This document shows positions 25,239 to 38,200 of a DNA stretch of 64,000 bases, one piece after another (the first letter of the stretch is position 1; each line of letters starts with the position of its first letter). Both the position numbers and the translations under genes were made by a program. Source of the stretch: Grifola frondosa (taxonomy: Eukaryota; Basidiomycota; Agaricomycetes; Polyporales; Grifolaceae); contig LUGG01000024.1 in assembly GCA_001683735.1 (NCBI GenBank), forward strand, positions 434,001 to 498,000, written 5' to 3'. The notes beneath the pieces are model-generated. The model worked only from the letters and a program-made list of their open reading frames with translations, was not told the DNA's origin and did not search any database.

Positions 25239-27583
25239 CACCTGTATAGCAGCACATGGGAAACCTGAAGATCGAACTTGCCCACTTTCATGGCAAAGAC
25301 ATGGAGGACCTGGTGTTACAAATGGTCGTACATGGTTTCTTATTGTGATTACAGTGTTATTCTTTTTTCCACTTGGCTGGGCTTTTGGTTATATACTTAC
25401 TCGTTACATGCTTCGTGCACATGACTTGTAACCTGTTTGCTTTTCTTTTCTCACGATACTACTGTGACACACAGACCATGCACCACATTGTATGATACCA
25501 CCTTTTCTTTTTCCTGATTGATTGCTATGTTGTTATGGTTACTTGCGCACAGACCAGTGACTCTTGTATAAATAGCTAGTACTTTAAAGATGGTCACCAG
25601 TTCAATCTCTTTATTCAATCTAAACCATCTCCTCTCAGACTCCGCTTGTGCGTGACCTTCCCTTCACACTGTCACTTTGTCTCTCTTCTATCTGTGCCCT
25701 CGAAGACTTCTGGAAAGAAGCCTTCCTTTGCTGACCTTGAACTCAGAATAGAAGGCTGTCCTTCGATAAGGACAACCTTTCATGTCATACTCGGTCCAGA
25801 CCAGTACAAGCCTCCAGACCAGAATCAGACCCAAGGATCCTAGGCTCCCTTGATAGGTTGCCATAGGAGACAGTCTTAACACCTGGGAGCATGGATTTCT
25901 ATTGTTGAGGACTATTTTACAGGTCAGCATATTCCCAAAGCTGATTGACCTCTACAAGTTCTTTTATTCTTTTGTGGTGAAGCACTTTGTTGGTATGTTG
26001 TGCAGAAGAAGCTAGACTGCCATTTGTATGGCATGGGCTTTGCTCAGCTCTTGAAAAGAAGTTTGACTTACTGCTTTGTATTGAGGCACTTTGTGTACAA
26101 TTATAAGAGCTTCCTTATAAGGGTAATCTCATCCATTATGCAGAGCTTCTCTGTGATCTTGAATTGCAAATCCTAGAAACTGCAATGACCTTTGGTGACC
26201 ATCTTGCTATCTTCCTTAAGCATCTCCCCATTAAGTTTGCCAAGGATGTCCATCGTGATAAACCTATGAATGTCAAAGAAATGTATTTCTCTGCATGGGA
26301 GCTTTACTGATTATCTAACCTATATCATGGGCCATTGCATTCCCATGGACCATTTACAAATCAGTCGAAGAAGCATAAGCCCTGAACTGAGCTGAAGAAC
26401 TTACTTCTCCCTGATTTCTCTTCAGATGTTACTAATCTGATTGAAGAGGTTGTAAGTCACTATGATGAATGTCAGTCACTTGCTGAGAATCTGTCCTCAC
26501 ACAGCCACTCCACCCATTACCATGCACTGATGCTTTTGATCATTGAGTGTTTAATCTTGTGGGTCCTCTCACACATACAACCAGTGAAAATGCCTACATC
26601 CTTGGCCATGGTTTATGGGACTGACTTCACCTATGTAGTTGCAATTTCACATTGGTTGTATGAGGCTGTCTTGTCACTCCTTCATCACATCATCACCACA
26701 CAAGGCAAACCTCTCATAGTACTTACTGATAATGGCAAAAAATTTCCATCATATTCATTTCAGAATTATCTACACTGCGCTGGAATTCAACATATATATA
26801 TACCTCACCCTATCATCTACAGACAAACAGTCACCTCAAGAAGTTTAACAATGTCCTAGTACAGATGTTAGCATGGTACACAGCTTCAGAAAAATAAGAC
26901 CAATGAGATTCTTATCTTTCTGATGCACTTCTCACACATTGCACATACATCAATCACAGTCTTGGAACTTCTCCGTTCTTCTTAACATATGGTCAGAATG
27001 CATGACTTCTGAGCAAAACTACCCTGATGTCTTGGCATGTCCACCAACAGAGGAAGAAATCAAAGCCTTGCAGCATAACTATCTTGAACACATTCAGGAC
27101 CTTGAACAGTTCTGTGTGGAAGCTAATACATGTGCACTCAAAGATTTTAAAGAGGAAGCCCAGCACTGAGAGAAAAGTGCACCATAGGCATTGATGACCT
27201 CATTTTATGCCATGTGGCAGAGTCAACCAAATTACATCCTCATTGGGATGGACCATTTATCATCCATGACCTAACTGACAGGAACACATATCAACTTCAT
27301 ACATGCAGCAGCTACATTCTATGTACTTTATACAATGCTGAACACCTTAAGCATTATCATCCCTCACAACCTGAACCACCCCTCTGGTATTTGGCCTCTG
27401 AGCTTCAGCACTGTGATGTCTGTGAATGCATTCAATGCACCCATGTTTGATGAATGAACATGCCTAAAAACAACCACTCCATTATCCAATTTTCCCAATA
27501 ACTCTTCACTCACATTTATATTATTAATGTGTACCAGTATGTTATTAGCTTCTCGCAGGAGCAAGTTTTGGTAGGAGGAGATG

Positions 27584-27894
27584 GTGTTAGATTTTGCATA
27601 CATATGTTTCTTTGCTTCTATTTGTTTTGTCCAAAAGTAGTTGCACTTCAGCGCCAGCCTTATTTTGTTAACTTCAGTTACCATTTATTTTCTCTTTTCT
27701 TTACCTTAGTATTATGCAGTAGTATAGTACTTCACAGATGTGTCATTATGATGCAGAAGACATAGCATAGAACTGGCTTCACCTCTTGTATATTTAAGTG
27801 CCAGATTTTTGTTCAAGCAAAACAGATCTCCATTCTCTCTTCTCAGACTCACCATTAGCACTTTGAGCCTCTGAAAAGACCAAACATATTCACA
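27584..27894 (+). repeat. gypsy 3' LTR
   Basis: Starts TGTTAGATTTTGCATACATA after a purine tract and contains the LTR promoter-like stretch and cagactcaccattagcac, uninterrupted. It is the reference for the insertions in the 5' LTR. Confidence 0.75.
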
Positions 27895-28050
27895 CTAAAA
27901 GAGCACATCCTTGGTGTGACAGTTCTGGACAATCAGATGTTGAAGAGAAATCTCTTATCTGCATGTCTCGATGCAAGCTACCACTTTCACCAAGGTCTGC
28001 TGGTGCAACTGACCACAGCCAGTGATTATAATTTTGTCATAAATGATAGT
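27895..28050 (+). repeat. segmental duplication, copy A (right part)
   Basis: The match to 63,001-63,150 resumes here (gacaatcagatgttgaagag versus gacaatcagatgctgaagaa). Copy A differs mostly by C-to-T and G-to-A changes, consistent with deamination spreading from the adjacent transposon. Confidence 0.65.
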
Positions 28051-28621
28051 TTTGAAATCAGATGGTATATGAAAGAGCTGCAAATGACCCCCAACAATTC
28101 ACTAAGAGGCATGCTGATCCTAATCCAAACAAATTTTGGATTTTTGAGGACCTATGTCTGATTTTATCTTGACAAAACAGGGGGTTTGCTGGCTGAATGC
28201 CTGAGAAATTGTCCAGATGAAAAAATCAAAGATCCAGACTAGGCTTGCTAGTAGGGTGTGGTGAATCTCACACCAACTTCTGATTTACCCCTCATTTACA
28301 GTACATTCTCATGGATGCCCAGATTTATCTATGTAATTTATGATAAATTATAGTGTCAAAAAGTAGTTTATTGTAAATTATGGTTCAATTTTATTGAAGT
28401 TTCCTATCAAGTATCCTATTAAAGCTGCTAATGGTGAATTTTTTGAGATAGCAATTGCAACAGGAACCTGTTTCTTGAGTGGCAGAGGTGTGTCTGTAAG
28501 AATGTCAAACAGCTTGACAGTGACAAATTGTTGTCAGTTTTTGCCTGATGTCAGAATAGTGTTAGTGCAGAGTTGACAGTAGCCATCTGATCATTAACAA
28601 CATTGTGCATCTTGGGCATGG
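28051..28621. other. AT-rich, nothing recognised
   Basis: No coding signal or repeat identified. Contains self-complementary AT tracts around 28,330-28,380. Confidence 0.4.
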
Positions 28622-29223
28622 ATAGTGTTATCATGGCTTAGTCACACCTGTTTCAGCTTTTTTAGGTATTCTGACATGAGTTTTGCAGATAATGATATAT
28701 TCTTAATTGGAATTAATAGCTAACATTAGCAAAACTCAAATTTTCCTTTTAGTTACTTTTTGCTACTTTAAATACTTGTTTAAGAAAATTAAGAAGAAAA
28801 AGAAACAAAAGGAGGGCTCACTTCTTTTTTTTCCTTAAAAAGTGTCCAAAAAGGGCAAATTCCTATGTTGAAAAGAAAGAAAAGAACTGAAAAGAACTGG
28901 TAAGAGCCCAAAGAGTAGCAAGGAAAATTTGAGTTTTGCTAATGAAGATGTATATATATTGGAATGTCACACAGCTATTTGCATAATTATCTTTGATATG
29001 TTTCAATTTCAGTTACATTGATATAGCACTAACAAGTCAGACTTTGCAATTGGCTTTTTTGCCATATATTTATCAATACAAGGTATAACATTTTGTTCTT
29101 TGGTACAATCATGCTGCTATATCTAAGCTTCAAAATAGAGGTAAGATCATTATAATATCTAAAAAACTGCACAAGTTACGAGTCATATATGATTTAGGCC
29201 TGACTTAGCTGTAGCAATACTAG
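28622..29223 (-). mobile_element. TAGTGTTG MITE, inverted copy with nested MITE
   Basis: An inverted copy of the 387-bp family seen at 31,134, 40,181 and 44,599. It starts tagtgttatcatggcttag and ends gctgtagcaatacta. A 221-bp CATTAG-end MITE splits it. Confidence 0.75.
28724..28944. mobile_element. CATCAG-end MITE, subfamily 2
   Basis: Ends CATTAGCAAAACTCAAATTTT and, inverted, aaaatttgagttttgctaatg. AA on each side is a 2-bp target duplication: the other copies of the host MITE read gctaagatg at this position. Confidence 0.8.
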
Positions 29224-31133
29224 GCATGGAAGAACTTCACTCATATCACACTATTTCACTGTGGGACTCCCTGCCTTTTTAGTTGTTTGAAATAAGTACT
29301 ATATAGTTATGATCATATGTTTGTCATGTAGTCACACAACTGTCCAAACCAAACCTAATTCAAATGATCATCATGCACTTTTGTGGGGCACAAACATAAT
29401 TTTTGATCTGTTGTTAGCACTTCACCCAAGCGTCAACTGGACTACCTCTAAATAAGGCAAAAATGAGTGAAAAATGTCAGTTTGTCACAGGTCACATGGT
29501 TTGACAAACTTTTAAACTTAGAGTGACCGTAGATCATGGATTACACCCTGCAAACCTATGATCGTAACTCTACAGTACTATTATGATGGTTGAATAAGAT
29601 TTGAGAAAACATATCTGACTTGTGCTAAGGCCCAGTGTTATACATGTTGAGCTGTGATCACATTCAGCCACAAGACTTCAAAGTTACCCTATTTTACACC
29701 TCTCTGTGGGCTATGTCTGAGATTTACCATAATTTATTGTAATTTACATGGTGTAAATTACCCACTACTAATTAACACAATCTAATTCACTATGCACTAT
29801 CTGCTAGCCAGCCTCTGTATGCAAAAGATAGTTATTCCTCTGTATAGAGACTGGATTGTCATGTGAAAGACCATTAAGAGGTCCCCTCTAAAAATGTAAA
29901 GTTTGAACATATTGACAGCACAATTGTGCATAGAGTGGTGAAGTATTATAATTCTGTCACATGCATACTACATCTCACTTGTATTCTGATACTTTGCTTA
30001 AAAGGAGCTATGATAAGATTATTAACATCATCAAGAAACTTCTCAGACTCTTAAAAGTGTCAGTACCCATTGCAGACATACCACATAAAGACCAGGTGAT
30101 GGGTGATGCACCCCAGACACAGCTATTGGGCAACAATGTGACTGACAATCAAAGCAAACCAGAACCTGAGGATAAACTCTGGGCAGTCAGAGAAGGGATG
30201 CATAAGATAAGTTTAAAGCTCTTGATCCATATTTTAGTTGAAATTGAAGGCTATTTGCAGTGTGAGCATGACACTGATGATTCAAATGCATCTAGTATTG
30301 AATGAGTCAAAGCTCACAGGTTGGACCCCCTCACTCCTTAGATCTGACCTTATGACATAAATATCTCACCTATGACATTTATGGTGTTGCTAACAGCTTT
30401 CTTTATATCTCATGACTACATTCTGTCACATTTTGTACCTAATTTCCATATCCCCTTTCAATCACAGTATTTTGACAGCTTTTTTCCACCAGTTTTGGCT
30501 TTGCTGGTATCTCTTTTTCATGCAACTCCTGTCAATTTGGTGATTATTTATCCTCCATCATTAACCTCAACCAGCATACCTAAAATCTTTGAAGTGGAGA
30601 AGATATTTATTGGGGGACTATTTAATGATATTAAAATCACAGAACTCTCTGGCTGTCATTTGACTGGATGATATAACAGTGTTCAACTGAGGCTCACATC
30701 TTAGTAATTCTGCACTGCATCCAGCAGTTGAGTTTTGATAGTCTTGGCAAGTTTCTTGCTGAGCTGTTATCTCTAGGGCATGAAACACATCAAACCATTA
30801 TATAAACAGTATATTTTCTTCTTTATAAGCAAAGCAGATCAGCCACCCATCCTATAGATATCATCAAACTAATACATAAGCATCAAAAATGTGAGATTTA
30901 CTGAAATCAAACATCACTGCCAGTTTTATCCCCTTTGCTTTCATAATATGCCCACCCATTGTGGTAGTGTGTACTACCCAGAGCTGATCAACGCCTTTAT
31001 TATTTTTTTAGCTTTCAGCCCAGCTCCCAATGGCTATGACATCCGATGTTTTGATGCTTGCCTGTATCGTTTGTACATTTCTGTGTTAGTGTTTCTATTC
31101 TGTATCCTGCTAACTCTACCACTCCCGATTGAA
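29224..31133. other. AT-rich transposon debris
   Basis: 29,805-29,992 is repeated at 47,168-47,346. The rest holds only short frames (for example 29,961-30,305) with no recognised motif. It is probably old mobile DNA. Confidence 0.4.
29805..29992 (+). repeat. dispersed repeat, copy 1 of 2
   Basis: Matches 47,168-47,346. Differences are mainly C/T and G/A. It includes a hairpin-forming motif ccagcctct...agagactgg. Confidence 0.6.
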
Positions 31134-31520
31134 CTAGTGTTGCTGCAGCTAAGTCAGGCCTAAATGATATATGACTTATAACTTCTGCACTTTTTCAGAT
31201 ATTACAGTGATATTACATTCATTTTGTAGCCTATATATAGCTGCATAATCTTGCTACATATCAAAATGATATACCTTGTATTGATGGATATATGGCCAAA
31301 AAGCTGATTGCAAAGTCCGACTTTTTAGTCAGCTTTTTTTTTTACCAATGTAACTGAAATTAAAACATATTCAAGATAATTATGAAAATGGTGGTGTTGC
31401 AATCGAATACATATACATCTTAGCTATTAATTTCAACTAAGATCATGTCATTATCTGCAAAACTCATATCAGAACATCTAAAAAGCTGAAACAGGTGTGA
31501 CTAAGCTGTGACAACACTAG
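31134..31520 (+). mobile_element. TAGTGTTG MITE
   Basis: 387 bp between ctagtgttgctgcagctaag and, inverted, ctagtgttgtcacagcttag. Terminal TA dinucleotides suit a Tc1/mariner-type target duplication. Non-coding. Confidence 0.75.
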
Positions 31521-33072
31521 ATTGAATGACCCTTCTGACGAGACCAAGGGCCTGTACATGAGTACGGATGACCCTCCACTCCTGTTGGGGGCAAGGACAC
31601 ATATGAAAATAGATGGTGTCCATGACTCAATCCATTGTGCAGGGCTCCGACATCTCCAATGACATAACTTCCATTGGGGAAGCGTACTGGTAGGCACCAG
31701 CTCAGGTTATGAAGACTTGCCATATTAGATGCATATTTTTCCTTATTTGGTTCAATGGACAGCACATGAAAATGTGACCTTCTCTTTTCACTTTCTCTTG
31801 TCACTTCTTCCTCATGAATGCGGACTTAGAATTATGAATTCCTGTACTATATAAAGGTGTCCTCCCACCTCGCGAATGGAGCATTCTTTCCCCCCTTGGA
31901 ATCACTCATCTCACTTCGTCGTTATCCTTGATTACCATGTGCAAGCCTTCAGTTACTCAGGCCATTCCTCATATTTCAAGACACTCAACACTTGGCTTAC
32001 TGTTCGCTTGATAGGCACATGATGACTCAGTCTTATCCTCATTCACTATGTATTGGCTCAGAGTCACCATCACTGGAGCAGTACATGTGATCCTCGCACT
32101 TGTAGTTCTTACCCGATCTCACACCAATGTTATGCAAGATGACCCAACGAGTTACACAACACACTCCCACACCATCTTCACAGCACGTTTCAAAATCTGT
32201 CTTTGTTGACAGAAATTCCTTTACCCATGACAATATCGTGGACTATTCAGCCTTGTATTGAGAAGAATGAATGAAAAGGTCAACACCCTCCTTAATCATA
32301 AACATGGATTTTCACTCCATGAAGATGTCATCTGGGAGTGAGCTGGAACATGCAGAAAAACAAAAAACTCATCACAAAAATGGTTAGTATGATTTTAGTC
32401 TGCTCAAACTTTAGTTTATTGATCTTGCTTGAAAGGCTCCTGTTGTCTTTTTCATTCTAATGATGATCAGAGTGAATAAATGTACAAGAAACATGCTTGA
32501 GAAGCACACTTAATCTGCTTGTGCATTTGTCACTACATCAGATGAAGAAAAACTAGGCAATCAAGATGCAGAGGAGACGGCATCAAATAATTTTCATTTT
32601 ATGATGAGATGTGATTCTTGGCTTGTATGTCACATTTTTTTTGCTAGCTTTATGTTGCTAATTCTATTTGGGAAGCTGTTACTGTGACATACATACATGC
32701 TGGCACATTTTTATTATCAATATGCAACATGATTTCCCACAATCATGGGGACAATATTGTTCATCTGTGGAGTAACTGGCCATATCTTTTGCATCTTGAG
32801 CTGTGTTGGACTTTTGGTCTTCTATTATACTTTTCTCTGACATTTATGCTTGATGCTGACTTGAGCATACACATGCTACCATATCTTGGTTAAATCTTTT
32901 TTAAAATTTCTAGAAGATTTTAATATAATGATATTACTAGTAATATTATTTGTAAAGTTTAGTAAAGTACAGCATGCTCTTGATTAATTATTGACAAGAG
33001 TTATCACATTTTAGTCTTCCAAGATTTCTAGTTGAGATTGATGATCTGCAGCAGTTTTCACTGCTTATGGTA
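31521..33072. other. AT-rich, possible gene debris
   Basis: A minus-strand stretch at 31,700-31,600 reads VRFPNGSYVIGDVGALHNG, which resembles a segment common in Agaricomycete hypothetical proteins. A TATATAAAGG promoter-like box lies at about 31,848. Nothing is intact. Confidence 0.35.
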
Positions 33073-34092
33073 TACAGTAGCCCATAAAAGTATTGACATG
33101 TTGGCAACAGTTTTATTGTTTTGCTTGTATCTCCAGAACTACAAAGGCTAGCATGATAAATCTTATATTTTTTAAAAGACATTCTTCCTGACTTTCAGAC
33201 ATACTAAATTGCATGACATAATATTACTAATTGATTGAGATATAAATGATTCTTTGAAGGCAACCCATATTAACAGTTTTGTGATTGACAATCTAAAATA
33301 CAGAAAACATATATTCTTATACTTGATATATCCTCCCTTTGCCCTCAACACCTTCTAAATCTTTCTAGGCATACTGCTGATTATGTTCTGACACAGAATT
33401 TAGGCCACACTATAGTCTTAATTTCATAGTTCTGAAATCAATTTTTAGCCCTTTTAGTAGTGTGCTTGATGTTATTATCTTATTAAAATACTATATTCTC
33501 CATAGTTTTATCTTACTTTTTTCAAGTCAATAAGGTGAATAGCATGCTAAATAGTGATAGAAGTCAGCTTGGTAAAATGACCTCCAAAGACCTTGAAAAG
33601 GCTAGGACACTGTTTATAGTATATTTTGCTCTCTGTAGAGTAGTTAACATTAGCAGCATGAGAGATCTGCCTTGTGAATTGACCCAAATCCAGCAGAAAG
33701 AGGATGTGCTCAGTTTTAGCAACAGAAAGAGATTTTATGATAACAACAGTTGAGTTTGATTGTATATTTATATTTATTTAGGTCATGAAAAAGCTTAACA
33801 AACATCACATGACTTTTTTTTTCAGACTAAAGCACAGATATCATTCAGCTAAAATGCTTTTCTGCATTTCAGATTGTCGGCTACAAAAGCATTAATATGA
33901 GTTACCTTCAAAGAAGCATTTATGTCTCAATCAATTCTTGATATTATGTTATGCAAGTTAGTATGTCTGAAAGTCAGGAAGAATATCTTTCAGGTAGTAT
34001 CAGGTTTATCATGCTAGCTTTTGTAGTTATGGAAATACAAGTGAAATAATAAAACTGTTGCCACCATGTCAATGCTTTTGTGGGCTACTGTA
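33073..34092 (-). mobile_element. Tc1-like element with long inverted repeats
   Basis: About 220-bp arms face each other: 33,073-33,300 and 33,860-34,092 inverted. Both end TACAGTAGCCCA and continue AAAAG.ATTGACATG. A TA lies at each edge. Between them, on the minus strand at about 33,390-33,305, is the C-terminus of a Tc1-type transposase, readable as SSMPRKI, a stop, then KVLRAKGGYIKYKNIY. The DDE catalytic part is missing, so it is a deletion derivative. Confidence 0.75.
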
Positions 34093-35059
34093 CCTTATAA
34101 ATATGATGTCATCACAATGGAGGAAGCATTTTTGGCTCATACTGGTCTCATGGTCACCTCAACTTATATTATATGTGCATTCACCAATTGTCCCAAGCTG
34201 CACTATCATACAGTTTATTAAAAGTGTTTATCAGATGTTTATCAGCTTTATGAATAGGTTCTTTAGTTTGACTCTTTTTTAAAATTTTAAATCCATTTAA
34301 TGTCCATTGGGGCAATGCTCCATGTCAGATGGTAAGTCTGTACAAACATGTAACTACAATGCAACCTATTTTTTATTGCCATCTAAGCATCATATGGGTT
34401 TGTAAAAGAGAATATAGTAATCATGCAACTCCGGCCAACCACGAAATATCTAAACCCAGCTTCCAAATCTTCCCAGTGACTCACCCCAGTAGACCTGGTC
34501 TTACATAATCTTAAACCCCATTCTGCCCCATCTCTAGGGTTACACCTGCCACACTCAATTCTATCTGGGGTCCAACCAGACCTGCAACTGTTTTCCATGC
34601 AGTGGCAGATGAATGAATGAAGCTGGGCTATGCTCAGTGAAGCTGAGTGTTATTAAAAGCTGAAGGGCCAGTTGAGGGAGTGATACTATTTCAGGTTCTG
34701 CTGAGATAAGTATGTCATGTGATTTGCAAAAGAGGCAATCAGGAGTGGCAAAGTGAGCCTGGAGTGTGTAAATGTGGCTTCTGGGGGGGTATGTGGGGGA
34801 ATCAAACCCACTGATATCCCTGCACACTATCTAGACACCTTTAATAACAATAATAAGTGACTGATAACACATGAGACTAAGTGTGCAAGTGGGCCTCAGA
34901 GTCTCAAAGCAGCTTCTGACTGGATGTAACAGTTATGACACGGGCACCGTAGAGGCACAGGTATGGTCAGAGAAATACGAGAATATGGAGGATGAGTATG
35001 TGAAAAGCTAAGTAACAATAGAATATGAAGGATGCAGTCGCAAATAAGAGATGAGTCAA

Positions 35060-35215
35060 GAACTAGGATGAAGTCATGGGAGTCGCAGGAGTTGCAGTAG
35101 TAGAGGTCACAACAGAAGTCGCGATAGAAGTAGTAACCAAAGTCACAATTGAAGTTGCAGTGGAAATCACAATCAAGGTTAAAGTCGTAGTCGCAGTCGC
35201 AGTGTTTTGAAGTCA
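35060..35215. repeat. degenerate GTCGCA hexamer repeat
   Basis: Imperfect tandem repeats of gtcgca, gttgca and gtcaca over about 155 bp. It lies in a locally less AT-rich island (34,400-35,870). Confidence 0.6.
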
Positions 35216-38200
35216 GAACTCTGAGGGGAGAAATTAACTTGTTTTGTAATGAGCACATGAGGCTTTTTATATAGGCTACACTACTTTTGTAGGAGTGCCG
35301 TAAATCGGCAAGGTCAGAAGTAGCTATTAGGCCAGGGAAATGGAAAGGAAGAAAGAGTAACGAATAAAATAAGAGGAATTTGACTGGAAATGAAAAATTG
35401 GTGCACCAGGTTGGGAGTATGCACGCACTGACCCCGACGGTACAAAAGTGGAAAAGTCGGAAAGTGAATGAGAAGTGAGGAGTGTAAGGGGGAAACCAGA
35501 AAAAGCTGGAGAAAGTAGGGACGATCAAGTCTAGGTGAGTTGAGAACATCAGCGAATATCAGGCCGATGTGCAGTAGCTCAGCACCGGGTATGTGGGAGA
35601 CCAGTGGCTGGAGTGTGAATGTCGAAGGGTCAGGCCAGTCAGACCATGGGGATGTCAGAGAAGTCAGAGTGCCAAGGGAATAGAGGTGAAGTTGCTGCAA
35701 GTTGGAGGACGTGCAAAGATCACAGGAGATCGAGAAATGAATGGATTGGGGGCTAGAAGGAGTGAGGGTCATATCACCACGACCTCAGCAAAGATGACAA
35801 AATGCCATATGCCCGTGGTTAGTTCTGCCCTCGTGCGGTAGACCACCACTCTACCACATCCCCCAGTTTGACTCTTGATATAATATTTTCTGCTACTCAA
35901 TCAAGAACTTTGAAATGATTGCCACTAGTTTTGGCTGTTTTATTTACAATAGTAACATGATGATTAGTTTCAAGGACAAAAAGCAGATGCAGTGAATGGA
36001 GAAAATATAGCAAACCAAATTGGATTACTGTCACAAGTTTCTTTATTTATAGTATTGATGCAGTTATCTTTGTTGATACTCTCCATAGTTTGATGGACTT
36101 TGTGCAAGCATCAGCTCAAGTTGGACATTGCAAATGACCCTACATGATATTTCTTGTTCACTGTGGCATAAAGATGCTATCACCTCATGAAAAACATAAA
36201 TAACTGGGCAATGAACCTCATAATATGCCAACATATTCCTATCTCTATGATCATGGATGGCAGTAATGTCAAGTGTAAATCGCTACTTTAGACAAAACAG
36301 TCCTCTTTACAATAAAATTGTGTCCATTGTAATCTATAAGGATATATAAACAATAAGTGTGTCCATAAAGGTTCAATAATAAACATCTATTATTGAGTCT
36401 AACCTCACTATTGTTGTCTCCACATATGCTGTACCTATATAGTTGGTGACATAATCCTGGGCAAATGTAATGATAGGTAACACTAAGTTCTAACTTTATA
36501 AAGTGGTGGTATATATTCTCATCCATTCTTATTATTTCTTTTATCAACTTTATAATTAAATGGTTGACCTCAAGATGTGTTTCTTTGAATTTTCTTAATT
36601 ATATATATATATATATTTAAATCAACAACTTTAATTTTTTGAGAATGGCGAAGTTCATGCAAGAAAATTATAGTGATTGAAAATATTGATATATATTAAA
36701 TTGTCATTATATAATTTTTTTAATGCTTGGTCTAATTTAGAAAGTATGTATTCTTACTATTCAAGTAAATGATAAAAAAGACACATGTATCAAGCTTCTG
36801 TGTCTTTATTATTGTTATTTTAAGTATTTTTAATTTTTCCTTTGTTATAATCATAGTATATTTAGTATTTTCTCCTACTTTTGACTTGTACAATTTTAAT
36901 TTTAATTTTATTTGTATCTTGTAAATTTATATTACTTGGGTTCTTTTTAAAAATTGTAAAATTGAGAAAGAAGAATTATACTTTGAGGACTTGAACAAAT
37001 AAACTTATAGAAGTAAAATCAAAAACTCTCTTTCCAAAATTCCTCCCTTAACATCCTAACTCTATACACTTGCCTCTTTTGTTATATGTTTTAAGCTTTA
37101 ATTTGTCTATATTTTGTTATTAATCAGCATATGAATATGTCAAGAGGGTCATACTATTAGACTATTTGTGACTATAGTAACACCTGTTCCTTCTTCACCA
37201 GGCCTCCTGTTGCAATGTCATCAGCTGCTTTGATATTTCACCTTCCATATCAATGGAGTCTATATTGTGGACTCTAAGCCAAGCATTGTTGCTATTATGT
37301 CAATTGTCAAATAAGGTCAAAATTGTGATAAAGGGTTCACTAGCAATATGAAAGATAATTCAGTTAAAGTTTCTTCATCAATATTTTTCTCTGAGCCATT
37401 TTTTCTTCAAAATAAACTCACACTTGTACTTGCAAGCTTAAGATCACCAAGCAAGCACATATCAAGTTCAGCTCTGGACTAGTACCTTGAACTATGATGT
37501 GACCATAATTATTTAAGGTAATGGCTGATCTGCGAAGATGACATTAGACTTACTTGTGATCTTGAGCACTGGCTGGTAATGCAATAAACTAGGTAATGCA
37601 TATTGTCTTCCTATGACAGGTAGTTTAGAATTTGATTTGTTCTGATTACAGACTTTCTTCAAATAGGATAATGTCTTTATGATCAAGATGATACCTCTGT
37701 ATTTGAGTTTTAAGCTATTTGTAGTAAGCCAAAAGCTTCATTCAAAAACACTTGGCTCACCACATGTTATATTATCATCTTGGATAGTACCAAGATACAT
37801 AAGTGTTATCATTACCAACTCTACTTGGGACACTTTATTATTATCAAATGTATTAATCACAAATACAGATAAAACAGCACAGTCATTTAATGATGGATTT
37901 ATGCACAAACATGTAAGTTTCAGCAGCTGTTGGTTCACAGAGTGCTGATAACATTATGGACTAAACTTGATAGCAAACTAAAAAAAGATTATTGGACAAT
38001 TACAAGAGAAATAGCCCTGTGATCAATGTAACAATTACCCTAATAAAGTGTGCATTTATCATGCACCTCAGAAGCTTCACTTTGAGCTTAACAAAGCATG
38101 ACTACTTATTTGAGCTCATATTATTGTATGACACATTCTTGATTTAATTAACATTGCTAAATATAAGTATTCACCAAAGATTCCACAATAAGATTAAGAC

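Larger units (their letters stand above)
23331..27894 (+). mobile_element. Ty3/gypsy LTR retrotransposon, dead
   Basis: Both LTRs are recognisable: the 5' LTR starts at 23,331 and the 3' LTR at 27,584, each beginning TGTT and ending near cacac. A purine tract (ggtaggaggagatgg) sits directly before the 3' LTR. The internal region is riddled with stops. Identifiable pieces are a gag-like start (24,817), an integrase core (26,600-26,830) with YVVAISHWLYEAVLSLLHH and IVLTDNGKKF, and an integrase C-terminus (27,214-27,400) with KLHPHWDGPFIIHDLTDRNT. Transposition is impossible. Three later insertions sit inside it. In the other duplication copy the empty site is preserved near 63,000. Confidence 0.8.

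Noticed and set aside
35840..35870. A-box-like tggtagagtgg as a tRNA gene
   Set aside because: No B box follows and the arms do not pair. It is kept only as part of a low-interest observation.
34786..35870. LTR pair starting tgtggggga
   Set aside because: The similar words at both ends are inverted and short, with no internal primer site or coding region.
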